DNA of 64,000 bases, taken from Flammeovirgaceae bacterium (lineage in GTDB: Bacteria > Bacteroidota > Bacteroidia > Cytophagales > Cyclobacteriaceae). The stretch is from contig JAIYCV010000039.1 in assembly GCA_027487845.1 (NCBI GenBank), positions 107,499 to 171,498 on the forward strand. Reading direction: 5' to 3'. Position 1 is the stretch's first letter, and each line of letters starts with the position of its first letter. The position numbers and the translations under genes were made by a program. The notes under the pieces are model-generated. The model was not told where the DNA came from. It was given only the letters and a program-made list of their open reading frames with translations, and searched no databases. Positions 35,595 to 44,781 of the stretch are shown here, piece after piece.

Positions 35595-36386
35595 TTACTT
35601 GCCAGTAGTTTTGTAAAGTTCTGCCAAGCGATGAGCGTGCTCATCATAGGCTGCTTCAAAAAGCTCGGTTGCTTTTTCGCTTCCTACAACACACCCTGCA
35701 GTCAGTACCTTTGGAGGTTTGCCGGCATCGGTTAACATCTTGGCGACCTCCGCTTTAATGCTATTGACAATAATTATTCCGCCAATAGTGGAACCAGGAG
35801 CCACAGGTGTTTCGAGGCCATCGATGTAAATCATTGCATCTCCGGCCGGAGCCCCGGTATCTAAAATAATATCGGCAAAGTCGGTTAGTTTCTTGCCGTC
35901 TGAGCGTTTGCTCGTGCTTTGTTCTAAATGCAATTGCGAAACCAAGGCCACTGTTTTAATGCCTTTTTTTTGAAATCCTTCCGCCATTTCAATGGGCACT
36001 ACGTTACATCCGCTTGACGAAATTATTAAAGCTGAATCAAGGTTATTTATTCCAAAATTGCGTAAAATTTTGTCAGCGAGGCCCGACACATTTTCTAAAT
36101 ACATCGCTTGCCGCTGGCCGTTTGCGCCTACCACGTTGTTGTGGTAGGTGAGAGATAATTCAACAATGGGATTGAACCCCGGAAACGAGCCATATCTTGG
36201 CCACATTTCCTCTACCATTATTCTGCTATGCCCACTTCCAAACAGATGTACCATGCGCCCTGCTAAAATGCTATCGGCAAACCAACGAGCCACTTTTTTT
36301 ATCTCCACTTGTTGCCGTCTTACCATCTCAACTATGGTAAGGCATTTATCAGCGTAGTCATCGGTAAGGTTTTTTTGTTCGTTCAT
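35595..36386 (-). CDS. SIS-domain sugar isomerase-like protein (UPF0309 type)
   Basis: 263 residues. The SIS phosphosugar-binding core is seen in MVHLFGSGHSRIMVEEMWPR and ALIISSSGCNVVPIEMAEGF (each partly shown); the Ser-rich SSSG loop normally holds the phosphate. The FPGFNPIVELSLTYHNNVVGANGQRQ region is characteristic of the UPF0309 subgroup. It probably isomerises or removes a group from a phosphosugar. Its neighbour upstream is a ROK kinase, 32 bases away, which could supply the phosphorylated substrate. Confidence 0.87.
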   Translation of the reverse strand: MNEQKNLTDDYADKCLTIVEMVRRQQVEIKKVARWFADSILAGRMVHLFGSGHSRIMVEEMWPRYGSFPGFNPIVELSLTYHNNVVGANGQRQAMYLENVSGLADKILRNFGINNLDSALIISSSGCNVVPIEMAEGFQKKGIKTVALVSQLHLEQSTSKRSDGKKLTDFADIILDTGAPAGDAMIYIDGLETPVAPGSTIGGIIIVNSIKAEVAKMLTDAGKPPKVLTAGCVVGSEKATELFEAAYDEHAHRLAELYKTTGK

Positions 36387-36418
36387 AGAAACTCGCTGTT
36401 AATATTTTAAAAGTACAA

Positions 36419-37312
36419 TTATTTGGCAATAGCGCAATCCATAGCAAAGCAAGCGGCACCAATTGCACCAGCTAAATCTCCGTGTATTGCCTTAACGATT
36501 TTTGGCCGAATGCCCCCCGGCTGCCATTCAAACTCGTCAAACCATTTATTCAAAGGGATAAATAAATCTTCGTTGGCTTCGGCAATACCGCCCCCTACCA
36601 CAATTGTATCGGGTGATATTAAATTGCTGGCAGAGGCAAGACCAATCGCCAATTTTCTTACTGAAGTCAGCCAAACGTCCTTTGCGAACGGGTCTCCATT
36701 TTTATGAGCGTTGAGAAGATCATAAGTTGATGAGAATTTACCGTTGCTTCTTTTTTCGATGGTGCAGTTGCCAATACACTCTTCTAAGCTACCGGGCATG
36801 TTGGTTGTATCTTTTTCTCCATCGCTGTCTACGACAGTATGGCCTATGTGTCCTGCCTTGTTTGACGATCCCTGAAAAGGCTTTCCATCAATAAGCAATG
36901 CACCGCCCACACCCGTGCCTAGGGTTACCATCACTACATTGGAACAGTTTTTTGCAGCACCCGTTTTTGCTTCCGCCACTAGGGCAGCAACGCCATCATT
37001 AAGCACGAAGGTGGGGCATTTAAGATAATCTCCCCACAGAAAATTCTCGAGGCCTTGCAATCGGCCGGGCATAAACGCAATGGCGGAGTTTGTTTTATCG
37101 GGCAAGCCAGGAGCAGAAATGCCTACTACATGTTCACCAACCGATAGCTTTTCTTTTAGTTCTTTTATGGTTTTAAAGATGGCCGTTTTCCAAATTTCGC
37201 CTTCGCCATCATTTGTGGGTGTAAATAATTGGTGCAGCAACGTGCCGTTTTCATCAACAGCAACACCTTTTATGCGCGTGCCTCCCAAGTCTATTCCTAT
37301 CGTAATCTTCAT
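36419..37312 (-). CDS. ROK-family sugar kinase
   Basis: 297 residues from the ATG at 37312 (MKITIGIDLGG); the longer frame to 37357 overlaps the SDR gene. ATP-binding motifs IGIDLGGTRIKG and VVMVTLGTGVGGALLIDG are intact, and the catalytic Asp is in VLNDGVAAL. The ROK zinc motif CxCGxxGCxE is degenerate: after AGHIGH the segment reads NMPGSLEECIGN, with none of the three motif cysteines. Substrate is unknown. It sits 10 bases downstream of the SDR gene. Confidence 0.9.
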   Translation of the reverse strand: MKITIGIDLGGTRIKGVAVDENGTLLHQLFTPTNDGEGEIWKTAIFKTIKELKEKLSVGEHVVGISAPGLPDKTNSAIAFMPGRLQGLENFLWGDYLKCPTFVLNDGVAALVAEAKTGAAKNCSNVVMVTLGTGVGGALLIDGKPFQGSSNKAGHIGHTVVDSDGEKDTTNMPGSLEECIGNCTIEKRSNGKFSSTYDLLNAHKNGDPFAKDVWLTSVRKLAIGLASASNLISPDTIVVGGGIAEANEDLFIPLNKWFDEFEWQPGGIRPKIVKAIHGDLAGAIGAACFAMDCAIAK

Positions 37313-37322
37313 AGTAGAATTG

Positions 37323-38096
37323 TCATTCTGAAATTGACCATCCGCCATCAACGGCAATAAGTTGGCCTGTCGTAAACTTAGAAAGATCGCTCATAAAGTA
37401 AACAGCAAGGCCTGTTAAATCTTCCGGTTGGCCGATACGCCCACCGTCCAAAGGTTGTTTTACTTTTATGAAGGATGAAATTTCAAGATCGCTCGCTGCC
37501 CTTTGCGCCATGGGTGTTTCGACAAGACTTGGAGCAATGACATTAATTCTGATATTGTTTTTTGCGTAAAATGCCGCGATCGATTTGCTAAAACCGATAA
37601 CTGCTGATTTTGCGGCTGCGTAGGCGTGGGTGCTGAAATGTTTTGGAGAAGGTGAAAAGCCCAATACCGAGCCCATATTCAAAACCGACCCTCCCTGTTT
37701 TAGTTCTAAAAACTTGTTTACAGCCGCCTGATTACTCAACATCAAAGAAGTAAGATTTAGCTCCAGCGTTTTATTCCACCCTTCCAGTGATAACTCATGC
37801 AGCGGCCCATCGCCCATTTTTCGCCCGCTACCTCCCGCCACATGGTAAAGCCCATCGAAACCACCAAATGAATTGACGCATGTTTCTATGGCATCGATGG
37901 CCGTTGATTTTAGTGTAGCATCTCCTCCAACAATAATAGTTGTGCTATTGGCTAACATACTTTTTACGGCCAGTAGGCTTTCATCGTTTCTCCCTACTAA
38001 AACAAGTTTTGCGCCATTAGCTTGAAAAGCCTTAGCTGCTGCGAGACCTATACCTGCTGTGCCTCCTATGATCACTATTATTTTACCATTTAGCAT
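37323..38096 (-). CDS. SDR-family dehydrogenase, classical active site
   Basis: 257 residues. The cofactor motif is IGGTAGIGLAAAKAF, followed by HVAGGSG, the catalytic Ser in NMGSVLGFS and an intact YxxxK in HAYAAAKSAV. The C-terminus FTTGQLIAVDGGW is canonical. LVGRN after strand 2 suggests NADP or NAD use, not resolvable by eye. It lies between the aldolase and ROK kinase genes and probably oxidises the operon's sugar or polyol. Confidence 0.92.
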   Translation of the reverse strand: MLNGKIIVIIGGTAGIGLAAAKAFQANGAKLVLVGRNDESLLAVKSMLANSTTIIVGGDATLKSTAIDAIETCVNSFGGFDGLYHVAGGSGRKMGDGPLHELSLEGWNKTLELNLTSLMLSNQAAVNKFLELKQGGSVLNMGSVLGFSPSPKHFSTHAYAAAKSAVIGFSKSIAAFYAKNNIRINVIAPSLVETPMAQRAASDLEISSFIKVKQPLDGGRIGQPEDLTGLAVYFMSDLSKFTTGQLIAVDGGWSISE

Positions 38097-38118
38097 TTTT
38101 GACGAATATTAGTAGAAA

Positions 38119-38742
38119 TTATCTATTGGCTTTCAAAATGAATGCAATTTTATCGAAGTCCAGCAACTCCTTTCCAAACAACGATGAACCCAGACCAACT
38201 GCCGTAGCACCTGCCATAAGCCAACTATTTATTTCTTCTTTATCTCCGTTAATTCCTCCCGTTGCAAGAAATTGCATCATAGGAAAAATTTCTTTCATCG
38301 TTTTTATGAAGCCCAATCCACCTAATAAGTTGGCGGGAAAAATTTTTACAAATTCAATTTCGTTGTTTTCGGCCAACGCAACTTCACTTGGAGTAGCGCA
38401 GCCAGGTATCCAAAAAACAGAATTGGATTTGGTGTACGATATCAAATCGATCGAGACGATTGGTGAAACTAAAAAATCGGCACCTAGCGCACAAAATGAC
38501 TCGGCATCTGCTACATTTTTAATCGTACCTACACCAAGTTTCAAGTCTGGAAAATGGCTGATGCAGTGGCTCTTTAGCGATTTAAAAACATCCGATGCGT
38601 TGGCCGTTCGATTCGTAAACTCAAAGAATCTAATGCCTTCTTGATAACATGTGGAGATCACTTGTATCAACACCTCAGTATCTTGGTGGGAGTACAAAGG
38701 CAAAATCTTTTGCTTTTTTATTTCTACAACGAAGGGATGCAT
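38119..38742 (-). CDS. KDPG/KHG-type aldolase
   Basis: 207 residues from the ATG at 38742 (MHPFVVEIKKQKILPLYS); the frame extends to 38787 but without family similarity. Class I aldolase residues align with E. coli Eda: Glu41 and Arg45 in FEFTNRTANA, and the Schiff-base Lys133 in FVKIFPANLLGG. It would cleave a 2-keto-3-deoxy(-phospho)-aldonate or 4-hydroxy-2-oxoglutarate to pyruvate and an aldehyde. It is the first gene of the leftward operon, divergent from the large BNR gene. No matching dehydratase (Edd) or KDG kinase of the PfkB type is adjacent. Confidence 0.92.
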   Translation of the reverse strand: MHPFVVEIKKQKILPLYSHQDTEVLIQVISTCYQEGIRFFEFTNRTANASDVFKSLKSHCISHFPDLKLGVGTIKNVADAESFCALGADFLVSPIVSIDLISYTKSNSVFWIPGCATPSEVALAENNEIEFVKIFPANLLGGLGFIKTMKEIFPMMQFLATGGINGDKEEINSWLMAGATAVGLGSSLFGKELLDFDKIAFILKANR

Positions 38743-38863
38743 TTTATTGTAAGTAATTGCCAATATAGAAAAAGTTCTATTGCTCACTTCATTTTACCTC
38801 TGATAAAAATACATAGTGCTACACACAGCAATTTTTAGTAATCTCACGTCAAAACAAACCAGT

Positions 38864-41800
38864 ATGCAAAAGTCTCTACTACTACTCGCATTCTTTTCTA
38901 TCCATTTCGTTTCTTACACGCAGAAGAAAACGCCACTTACTAAATCAACCCTTACCTATGATGAAAGGCTTTACAATGGCATGGAGTGGAGGAGTATAGG
39001 GCCATTTAGAGGTGGCAGGTCGGCAACAGCAACGGGCGTGGCTGGTAAACCTAACCTTTTTTATTTTGGCGCTACGGGCGGAGGTGTTTGGAAAACTACC
39101 GATGCTGGTAATAGTTGGGCCAATATTTCGGACGGCTTTTTTGGTAGTTCAATTGGTGCTGTTGCCGTGAGCGATTGGGACAACAATGTGATTTATGTGG
39201 GCGGTGGTGAAGCAACAGTGCGCGGCAATGTTTCGCCAGGCACTGGAATGTATAAATCTACCGATGCCGGAAAAACCTGGTCGAGCATCGGGTTAAAAAA
39301 CTCGCGACATATTCCTCGAATTAGAATACATCCTAAAAATCCGGAGTTAGTTTATGCGGCTGTGTTAGGTGATCTTTTTAAATCCTCAGAGGAGCGGGGG
39401 GTGTATAGATCGGAAGATGGTGGTAAGAATTGGAAACGCATATTGTTTGCCAATGCAGATGCAGGCGCTATTGAATTGGTGATGGACCCTAACAATGCCC
39501 GTATTTTATATGCTTCTACATGGAGAATCAGAAGAACACCCTACAGTTTGGAAAGTGGTGGCGAAGGGTCTGCCCTTTGGAAATCCACTGATGGTGGAGA
39601 TAACTGGATAAACATTTCTAAAAATGAAGGACTGCCGAAAGGACTGTGGGGTATTTCAGGGGTGGCGGTTTCACCGGTGAATTCAAACAAAGTATATGCA
39701 ATAATTGAGAATGACAATGGGGGTGTATATCGTTCGGATGATGCAGGAACAACGTGGAAAAAAATGAATGACGATCGTAATCTTCGTCAACGCGCCTGGT
39801 ATTATTCTAAAATTATTGCCGATACAAAAGATGAAGACATCGTCTATGTGATGAACGTATCATACCATAAATCAAAAGATGGTGGAAAAACATTTCAATC
39901 TTACAATGCACCACACGGAGATCATCATGATTTATGGATTGCACCTGAAGACAATCAACGCATGATTATTGCCGATGATGGGGGTGCGCAAATATCGTTT
40001 GATGGAGGTGAAAACTGGACAACCTATGGCAATCAACCCACAGCACAGTATTACAGAGTTACTACCGATGATAATTTCCCTTACCGGATTTACGGTGCGC
40101 AGCAGGATAACTCAACGCAGCGGATCTTTCACCGCACCGATGGGTTTTCAATTGGCGACAGAGACTGGGATATGACCGCTGGCGGAGAAAGTGGATTTCT
40201 GGCTGTCGACCCTACCGACAACGAGGTTGTCTTTGGTGGAAGTTACGATGGTTTACTAGTGCGTAAAAATCACAGAACAGGTGAAGAGCGCAGTATCAAT
40301 GCTTGGCCAGATAACCCAATGGGTCATGGGGCTGAAGGAGCCAAATATCGCTTTCAATGGAATTTCCCTATTTTCTTTTCACCACACAATAAAACCAAGA
40401 TGTATGCAGCATCCAACGTTGTGCACGTAACCACCAACGGTGGTGAAAGTTGGTCTATCATTAGCCCTGACTTAACAAGAAATGACCCTTCTAAACTTGG
40501 TCCATCGGGTGGCCCAATTACGAAAGATAATACAAGCGTTGAATACTATTGTACCATTTTCGCGGTGAGCGAGTCACCTTACGAAAAGGATTTAATCCTG
40601 GCAGGCTCAGACGATGGACTGCTTCATATTACAAAAAATGGTGGCAAAAATTGGGAGAAACTTACCGTTGCCGGGATGCCAGAATGGACTATGATCAACA
40701 GCATAGAGTTTGATCCGTTTGTAAAGGGCGGAGCCTATGTAGCAGCCACGAGTTACAAGTCAGGGGATTTTAAGCCCTATCTTTTTAAAACTAAAGACTA
40801 TGGAAAAACTTGGACTAAGATTACAGACGGAATAAACGCTGAGCACTTCACTCGAGTTTTACGAGCCGATGTAAAAAGGCCAGGTCTTCTTTATGCGGGC
40901 ACTGAATTTGGAATCTATGTTTCTTTTGATGATGGAGCAAGCTGGAAACCATTTCAATTGAATTTACCGATTGTTCCCATTACCGATCTAACGATTAAAA
41001 ATGACAATCTTATTGCTGCCACACAAGGCAGAAGTTTTTGGCTCATCGATGATATTACGCCCCTACATCAATTGAATGACGAACTCACCAGCAAGTCCAA
41101 CCATCTTTTTAGGCCGATGCCAAGTTACCGTATGAACGGTGGTGACGGGTCGCGGAGAGGGCCTTCTAAAACAGAAGGGAGAAATCACCCGGGGGGCGTT
41201 ATTATGCATTTTCTTTTAAAGGATACTACCAATGTAAAGGTTATTTTAGAGATTTATGAATCGAATGGTACACTAATCAAAAAATTTGCCACCAAGCCGG
41301 ATAAAAAGGCGAAGGAAGAGCAATTGAAAGTGAAACCAGGCATGAATAAATTCAATTGGAATATGCGCTATGCTGATGCCGAGGGCTTCGATGGGTTGAT
41401 TATGTGGGCAGGCTCGCTGACAGGCCCCAAAGCTATTCCTGGCACCTACAAAGCTAAACTTACAGCCAATGAGCAGGTCTCTGAAACCGAATTTGAAATT
41501 TTAAAAGACCCTCGCACCAGCGGAACGTTGGCCGACATCAAAGAACAATTTGAGTTTTCGATGAAGGTCCGCGAGAAATTAAGCGAAACAAATAAGGCCG
41601 TTAAAAGAATACGAACGGCTCGAGAACAAATAAGCAGAGTAACAGAGCCGATGAAAGGCAAGGATGAATTTAAAGAAGTAAATGAAATGGCTAAATCGGT
41701 TTTAGAGGAGATGAAAAAAGTGGAAGAAGAGCTGTATCAAACAAAAAACAAAAGCAACCAAGACCCTCTTAATTATCCCGTAAGACTAAATAACAAATTG

Positions 41801-41989
41801 GCTGCATTAGGAGGCGAAGTGGACGGAGGTGACTTCAAACCAACCCAACAAGTGAAAGAAGTTTACAATGAAATCAATGATAAAATTGAGAAGCAATTAA
41901 AAAGCCTCGATAAAATTTTTAAAGAGAAAGTCCCAAGGTTAAACGAGTTGGTGAAAAAGAAGGAAGTAAGTGCGATTGAGATTATGTAA
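38864..41989 (+). CDS. Large exported BNR/sortilin-like beta-propeller protein
   Basis: 1041 residues from the ATG at 38864, which starts a clear signal peptide (LLLLAFFSIHFVSYTQ). At least ten Asp-box (BNR) repeats of the S-x-D-x-G-x-T-W kind are visible, such as KTTDAGNSW, KSTDAGKTW, RSEDGGKNW, RSDDAGTTW, VTTNGGESW and SFDDGASW, forming one or two large propellers like the sortilin/VPS10 fold. A charged coiled C-terminal region (~residues 880-1040) follows. Often annotated as glycosyl hydrolase, but I see no sialidase Arg triad, so enzymatic activity is unproven. Confidence 0.9.
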   Translation: MQKSLLLLAFFSIHFVSYTQKKTPLTKSTLTYDERLYNGMEWRSIGPFRGGRSATATGVAGKPNLFYFGATGGGVWKTTDAGNSWANISDGFFGSSIGAVAVSDWDNNVIYVGGGEATVRGNVSPGTGMYKSTDAGKTWSSIGLKNSRHIPRIRIHPKNPELVYAAVLGDLFKSSEERGVYRSEDGGKNWKRILFANADAGAIELVMDPNNARILYASTWRIRRTPYSLESGGEGSALWKSTDGGDNWINISKNEGLPKGLWGISGVAVSPVNSNKVYAIIENDNGGVYRSDDAGTTWKKMNDDRNLRQRAWYYSKIIADTKDEDIVYVMNVSYHKSKDGGKTFQSYNAPHGDHHDLWIAPEDNQRMIIADDGGAQISFDGGENWTTYGNQPTAQYYRVTTDDNFPYRIYGAQQDNSTQRIFHRTDGFSIGDRDWDMTAGGESGFLAVDPTDNEVVFGGSYDGLLVRKNHRTGEERSINAWPDNPMGHGAEGAKYRFQWNFPIFFSPHNKTKMYAASNVVHVTTNGGESWSIISPDLTRNDPSKLGPSGGPITKDNTSVEYYCTIFAVSESPYEKDLILAGSDDGLLHITKNGGKNWEKLTVAGMPEWTMINSIEFDPFVKGGAYVAATSYKSGDFKPYLFKTKDYGKTWTKITDGINAEHFTRVLRADVKRPGLLYAGTEFGIYVSFDDGASWKPFQLNLPIVPITDLTIKNDNLIAATQGRSFWLIDDITPLHQLNDELTSKSNHLFRPMPSYRMNGGDGSRRGPSKTEGRNHPGGVIMHFLLKDTTNVKVILEIYESNGTLIKKFATKPDKKAKEEQLKVKPGMNKFNWNMRYADAEGFDGLIMWAGSLTGPKAIPGTYKAKLTANEQVSETEFEILKDPRTSGTLADIKEQFEFSMKVREKLSETNKAVKRIRTAREQISRVTEPMKGKDEFKEVNEMAKSVLEEMKKVEEELYQTKNKSNQDPLNYPVRLNNKLAALGGEVDGGDFKPTQQVKEVYNEINDKIEKQLKSLDKIFKEKVPRLNELVKKKEVSAIEIM

Positions 41990-42087
41990 GCTAAAAATTG
42001 CATAGGTTAATACCCAGGTATTTGGTTGTTAGAAATTTTATTCTTTACTTAACGAAATTTATAGTCTAACCTAATTTAAAATCTATC

Positions 42088-43311
42088 GTGAAGACTCTAC
42101 GTAGTTGCATACTTTTGTTTGCGTTTCTATTTTTTAGCAATGTCGTTTTTGCCCAAGTTTCAAATGATACTTACTACTATTTGGTGGTTGGCGGATTTTC
42201 AAAAGTCGAAAATGCTAATCGATACCAAGTAATCGTTGGGAAAGACGCAAAACTGATCTCGGTTATGAAAGACCAGTTTGTTAGTAAAATTGCTTTTAAT
42301 CCCGCAAGGAATATTCATTACGTCTACATTCAAAAGTCAACCGACAAAAAAGGTGCTTTTGCATTGAACATCAAGCTGAAAGCGGAAACCGAATACAAAG
42401 ACAGTTGGGTTTTTATTGGGAATTTAGATTCAGATAATCCTGCAATAGTTTCAAAGCCCGCTGAACCTGTTATTAACAAGGCGGTAGAACCAGTAACTCC
42501 AAAAATTGATGTAGCTAAAAATGAGACGCCTAAAATTGATTCTACTAAATTAGTTGAAGAAGAAAAAGTTAAGGAAACACCAAAGCCAGTTGTAGAAAAG
42601 AAACCCGCACTTGCTGGTAAACCTTTTATTTTTAAGCTGGCAGACAAGGCTTCCGGTAAAGAAGTGAAAGGGGCAGCGCACGTTTACGAGTCCGCCAAAG
42701 CTGGGGAATTTCAGTCTTTTAGCGTAAACCAACTCGTATACGTTTCTGAACCGGTTAATCAAGCGCGAACCTATGTTGTTAAGATACAGGCACCGGGCTA
42801 CAAACCTATGGAGAAGACAATTCAATACGGAAAATTTGATTCCTTGAAGTTGGATCAGAAGGAAACGGTAATACCTTTTGATTTGTTGAAAGTGAAGAGT
42901 GGCGATTATATTGATTTTAATAACGTCCACTTTGTAAAAGATTCACCTATTATGAAGCCCGATTCTCAAAATGAGCTTGACGGCTTAGTAGCTTTGATGA
43001 AGGAAAACCCTCGCTACAAGATTAAAATTCATGGTTTTTGTAATGGAGAGGAAAGTCGCGAAATAATAAGCAGAGGAACTAGCGACAAGTTTTTTGAGCT
43101 AGAACCTGGTAAAAACAAGAAACATAGAAAATCAGCAAAAGACCTCTCGCTTGAGAGAGCCGAACTTGTGAAGGCATATCTGGTAGGCCAAGGTGTGGAA
43201 GAAAAAAGGCTCAGCGTAAAAGCCGAGGGCGGAGGAATTCCGCTTTATGGCGAAAGAAGTGCTATGGCTTTCCATAACGACAGAATAGAAATAGAAGTAA
43301 AGAGTAACTAG
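42088..43311 (+). CDS. OmpA-family outer-membrane protein with SPOR-like N-terminal part
   Basis: 407 residues, GTG start. A signal peptide (LLFAFLFFSNVVFAQ) is followed by a region YYYLVVGGFSKVENANRYQ that looks SPOR-like, a Pro/Glu/Lys-rich linker (~residues 125-170), a carboxypeptidase-like beta domain, and a C-terminal OmpA peptidoglycan-binding domain (IKIHGFCNG ... LSLERAELVKAYL ... RLSVKAEGGG). Compared with standard OmpA domains there is an insertion of about 30 charged residues between the conserved His-Gly strand and the LS-xx-RA helix. It probably ties the envelope to peptidoglycan. Confidence 0.88.
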   Translation: MKTLRSCILLFAFLFFSNVVFAQVSNDTYYYLVVGGFSKVENANRYQVIVGKDAKLISVMKDQFVSKIAFNPARNIHYVYIQKSTDKKGAFALNIKLKAETEYKDSWVFIGNLDSDNPAIVSKPAEPVINKAVEPVTPKIDVAKNETPKIDSTKLVEEEKVKETPKPVVEKKPALAGKPFIFKLADKASGKEVKGAAHVYESAKAGEFQSFSVNQLVYVSEPVNQARTYVVKIQAPGYKPMEKTIQYGKFDSLKLDQKETVIPFDLLKVKSGDYIDFNNVHFVKDSPIMKPDSQNELDGLVALMKENPRYKIKIHGFCNGEESREIISRGTSDKFFELEPGKNKKHRKSAKDLSLERAELVKAYLVGQGVEEKRLSVKAEGGGIPLYGERSAMAFHNDRIEIEVKSN

Positions 43312-43337
43312 TTCTAGTTACTCTTTTTATTATTTTT
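43301..43337 (+). terminator. Intrinsic terminator overlapping the OmpA-family stop codon
   Basis: An 11-bp perfect stem, agagtaactag (43301-43311) with ctagttactct (43314-43324), followed by a T-rich run to about 43337. The stop codon TAG lies in the left arm. The two-base gap means the real loop takes in a few stem bases. Confidence 0.75.
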
Positions 43338-44708
43338 CTACGCAGTCATTGCTTTAAGAATATCATGTTGAGTAATGATATGCACCTTTTCTTGGTAATC
43401 TCTCACTAAAAGTGCCTTATTGTTTTTGTTTAGCATAGACGATAGTACATCTAACGTACTGTCTAGTCCAACAAATTGCATGGTTCCCTCCATTAATTCA
43501 CCCACTTGTTTTTTCATAATAGTCGGGTCGTTAATGATTTTTTCGACTAACACCGAAACTGCCACACTGCCCACAAATTCAGATCCTTCCACAACAGGCA
43601 TTTGATCGATTCCTTCTCTACTCATAAGGCTAATGGCATCACCGATGGTGGAAGATTTCTCAATCGTAAATATACTGTCCTTTCCTTGGCGGGATGTGAT
43701 GATGTCGTGGGCAGTAGCAAAGGCACGTTCTTCCAAAAAGCCATGATCCTTCATCCAGTTGTCGTTATAAATTTTGGCTAGGTAACGAGTTCCATGGTCG
43801 GGCAGAAGGATAACCATCAAATCATTTTCTTTGAGATGTTCCCTTGCGTATTCCAATGCTCCATGCACGGCTGATCCACAACTCCATCCTACAAATAAAC
43901 CTTCTTCCCTCGAAAGCCTTCGAGCCATGATGGCCGCGTCTTTATCGGTCACTTTAATAAACCGATCAATAACATCAAAATTTACGTTTTTCGGCAAAAT
44001 GTCTTCACCAAAGCCTTCTGTAAGATAGGGGTATATTTCGTTCCGATCGAAAACTCCGGTTTCCTTGTATTTCTTAAATACTGAACCATAGGTATCAATA
44101 CCCAGCGAAAAGATGCTAGCGTTCTGTTCTTTCAAATATTTGGATGTTCCGCACATACTTCCACCAGTGCCCACGGTAGCCACGTAATGGGTTATCTTTC
44201 CTTCCGTCTGTTTCCATACTTCGGGGCCGGTACTTTCGTAATGAGCGGCCGTGTTGGATAAGTTGTCATATTGATTTGGGTAATAAGAATTAGGGATGTC
44301 TTTGTTCAATTTTCTTGCCACCGAATAGTAGGAGCGAGGGTCTTCCGGTTCCACGTTGGTGGGGCAAACAATTACATCGGCACCCACCGAGCGAAGAATG
44401 TTGATTTTTTCTTGCGATTGTTTATCGGCCATGGTAAAAATGCATTTGTAGCCTTTCGCTGCCGCTGTCAGGGCTAAGCCCATGCCCGTGTTGCCCGAAG
44501 TACCTTCAATAATAGTTCCGCCTGGTTTTAATATGCCCGCTTTCTCGGCATCCTCAATCATCTTTAAGGCCATACGGTCTTTGGTTGAATTGCCCGGGTT
44601 GAAGTACTCTACTTTGGCAATTATGCTTCCCTTAATTCCTTTGGTTACTTTGTTTAGGCGCACCATGGGCGTGTTGCCAATGGTTTCGATGATGGAGTTG
44701 TAAATCAT
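43338..44708 (-). CDS. Cystathionine beta-synthase with C-terminal CBS pair
   Basis: 456 residues. The PLP-lysine is in EYFNPGNSTKDRMALKMI, the phosphate loop is EGTSGNTGMGLALTAAAKG, and VGTGGSMCGTSKYL is typical of fold-type II enzymes. Two CBS domains occupy about residues 335-456 (IFTIEKSSTIGDAISLMSREGIDQMPVVE, partly shown), as in eukaryotic CBS where they regulate activity. It likely condenses serine and homocysteine; cysteine synthase is the alternative. It fits with metB in transsulfuration. A good promoter lies upstream. Confidence 0.92.
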   Translation of the reverse strand: MIYNSIIETIGNTPMVRLNKVTKGIKGSIIAKVEYFNPGNSTKDRMALKMIEDAEKAGILKPGGTIIEGTSGNTGMGLALTAAAKGYKCIFTMADKQSQEKINILRSVGADVIVCPTNVEPEDPRSYYSVARKLNKDIPNSYYPNQYDNLSNTAAHYESTGPEVWKQTEGKITHYVATVGTGGSMCGTSKYLKEQNASIFSLGIDTYGSVFKKYKETGVFDRNEIYPYLTEGFGEDILPKNVNFDVIDRFIKVTDKDAAIMARRLSREEGLFVGWSCGSAVHGALEYAREHLKENDLMVILLPDHGTRYLAKIYNDNWMKDHGFLEERAFATAHDIITSRQGKDSIFTIEKSSTIGDAISLMSREGIDQMPVVEGSEFVGSVAVSVLVEKIINDPTIMKKQVGELMEGTMQFVGLDSTLDVLSSMLNKNNKALLVRDYQEKVHIITQHDILKAMTA

Positions 44709-44726
44709 AGAGGTTTGTTAATCGAT

Positions 44727-44756
44727 CAAAAATAGAAAGAATTAGCATGAAGCAAA
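44727..44756 (-). promoter_or_regulatory. Bacteroidota sigma-A promoter for the cystathionine beta-synthase gene
   Basis: On the reverse strand: TTTG (44756-44753), an 18-nt spacer, TATTTTTG (44734-44727). Both boxes match consensus. The leader would be only about 12 nt. Confidence 0.68.
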
Positions 44757-44781
44757 TAGTGGTAAAGGGAATGAACTGAAT

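Noticed and set aside
38099..38644. 181-residue rightward reading frame opposite the aldolase gene.
   Set aside because: It is a long shadow frame on the reverse of a clear aldolase gene with intact catalytic residues.
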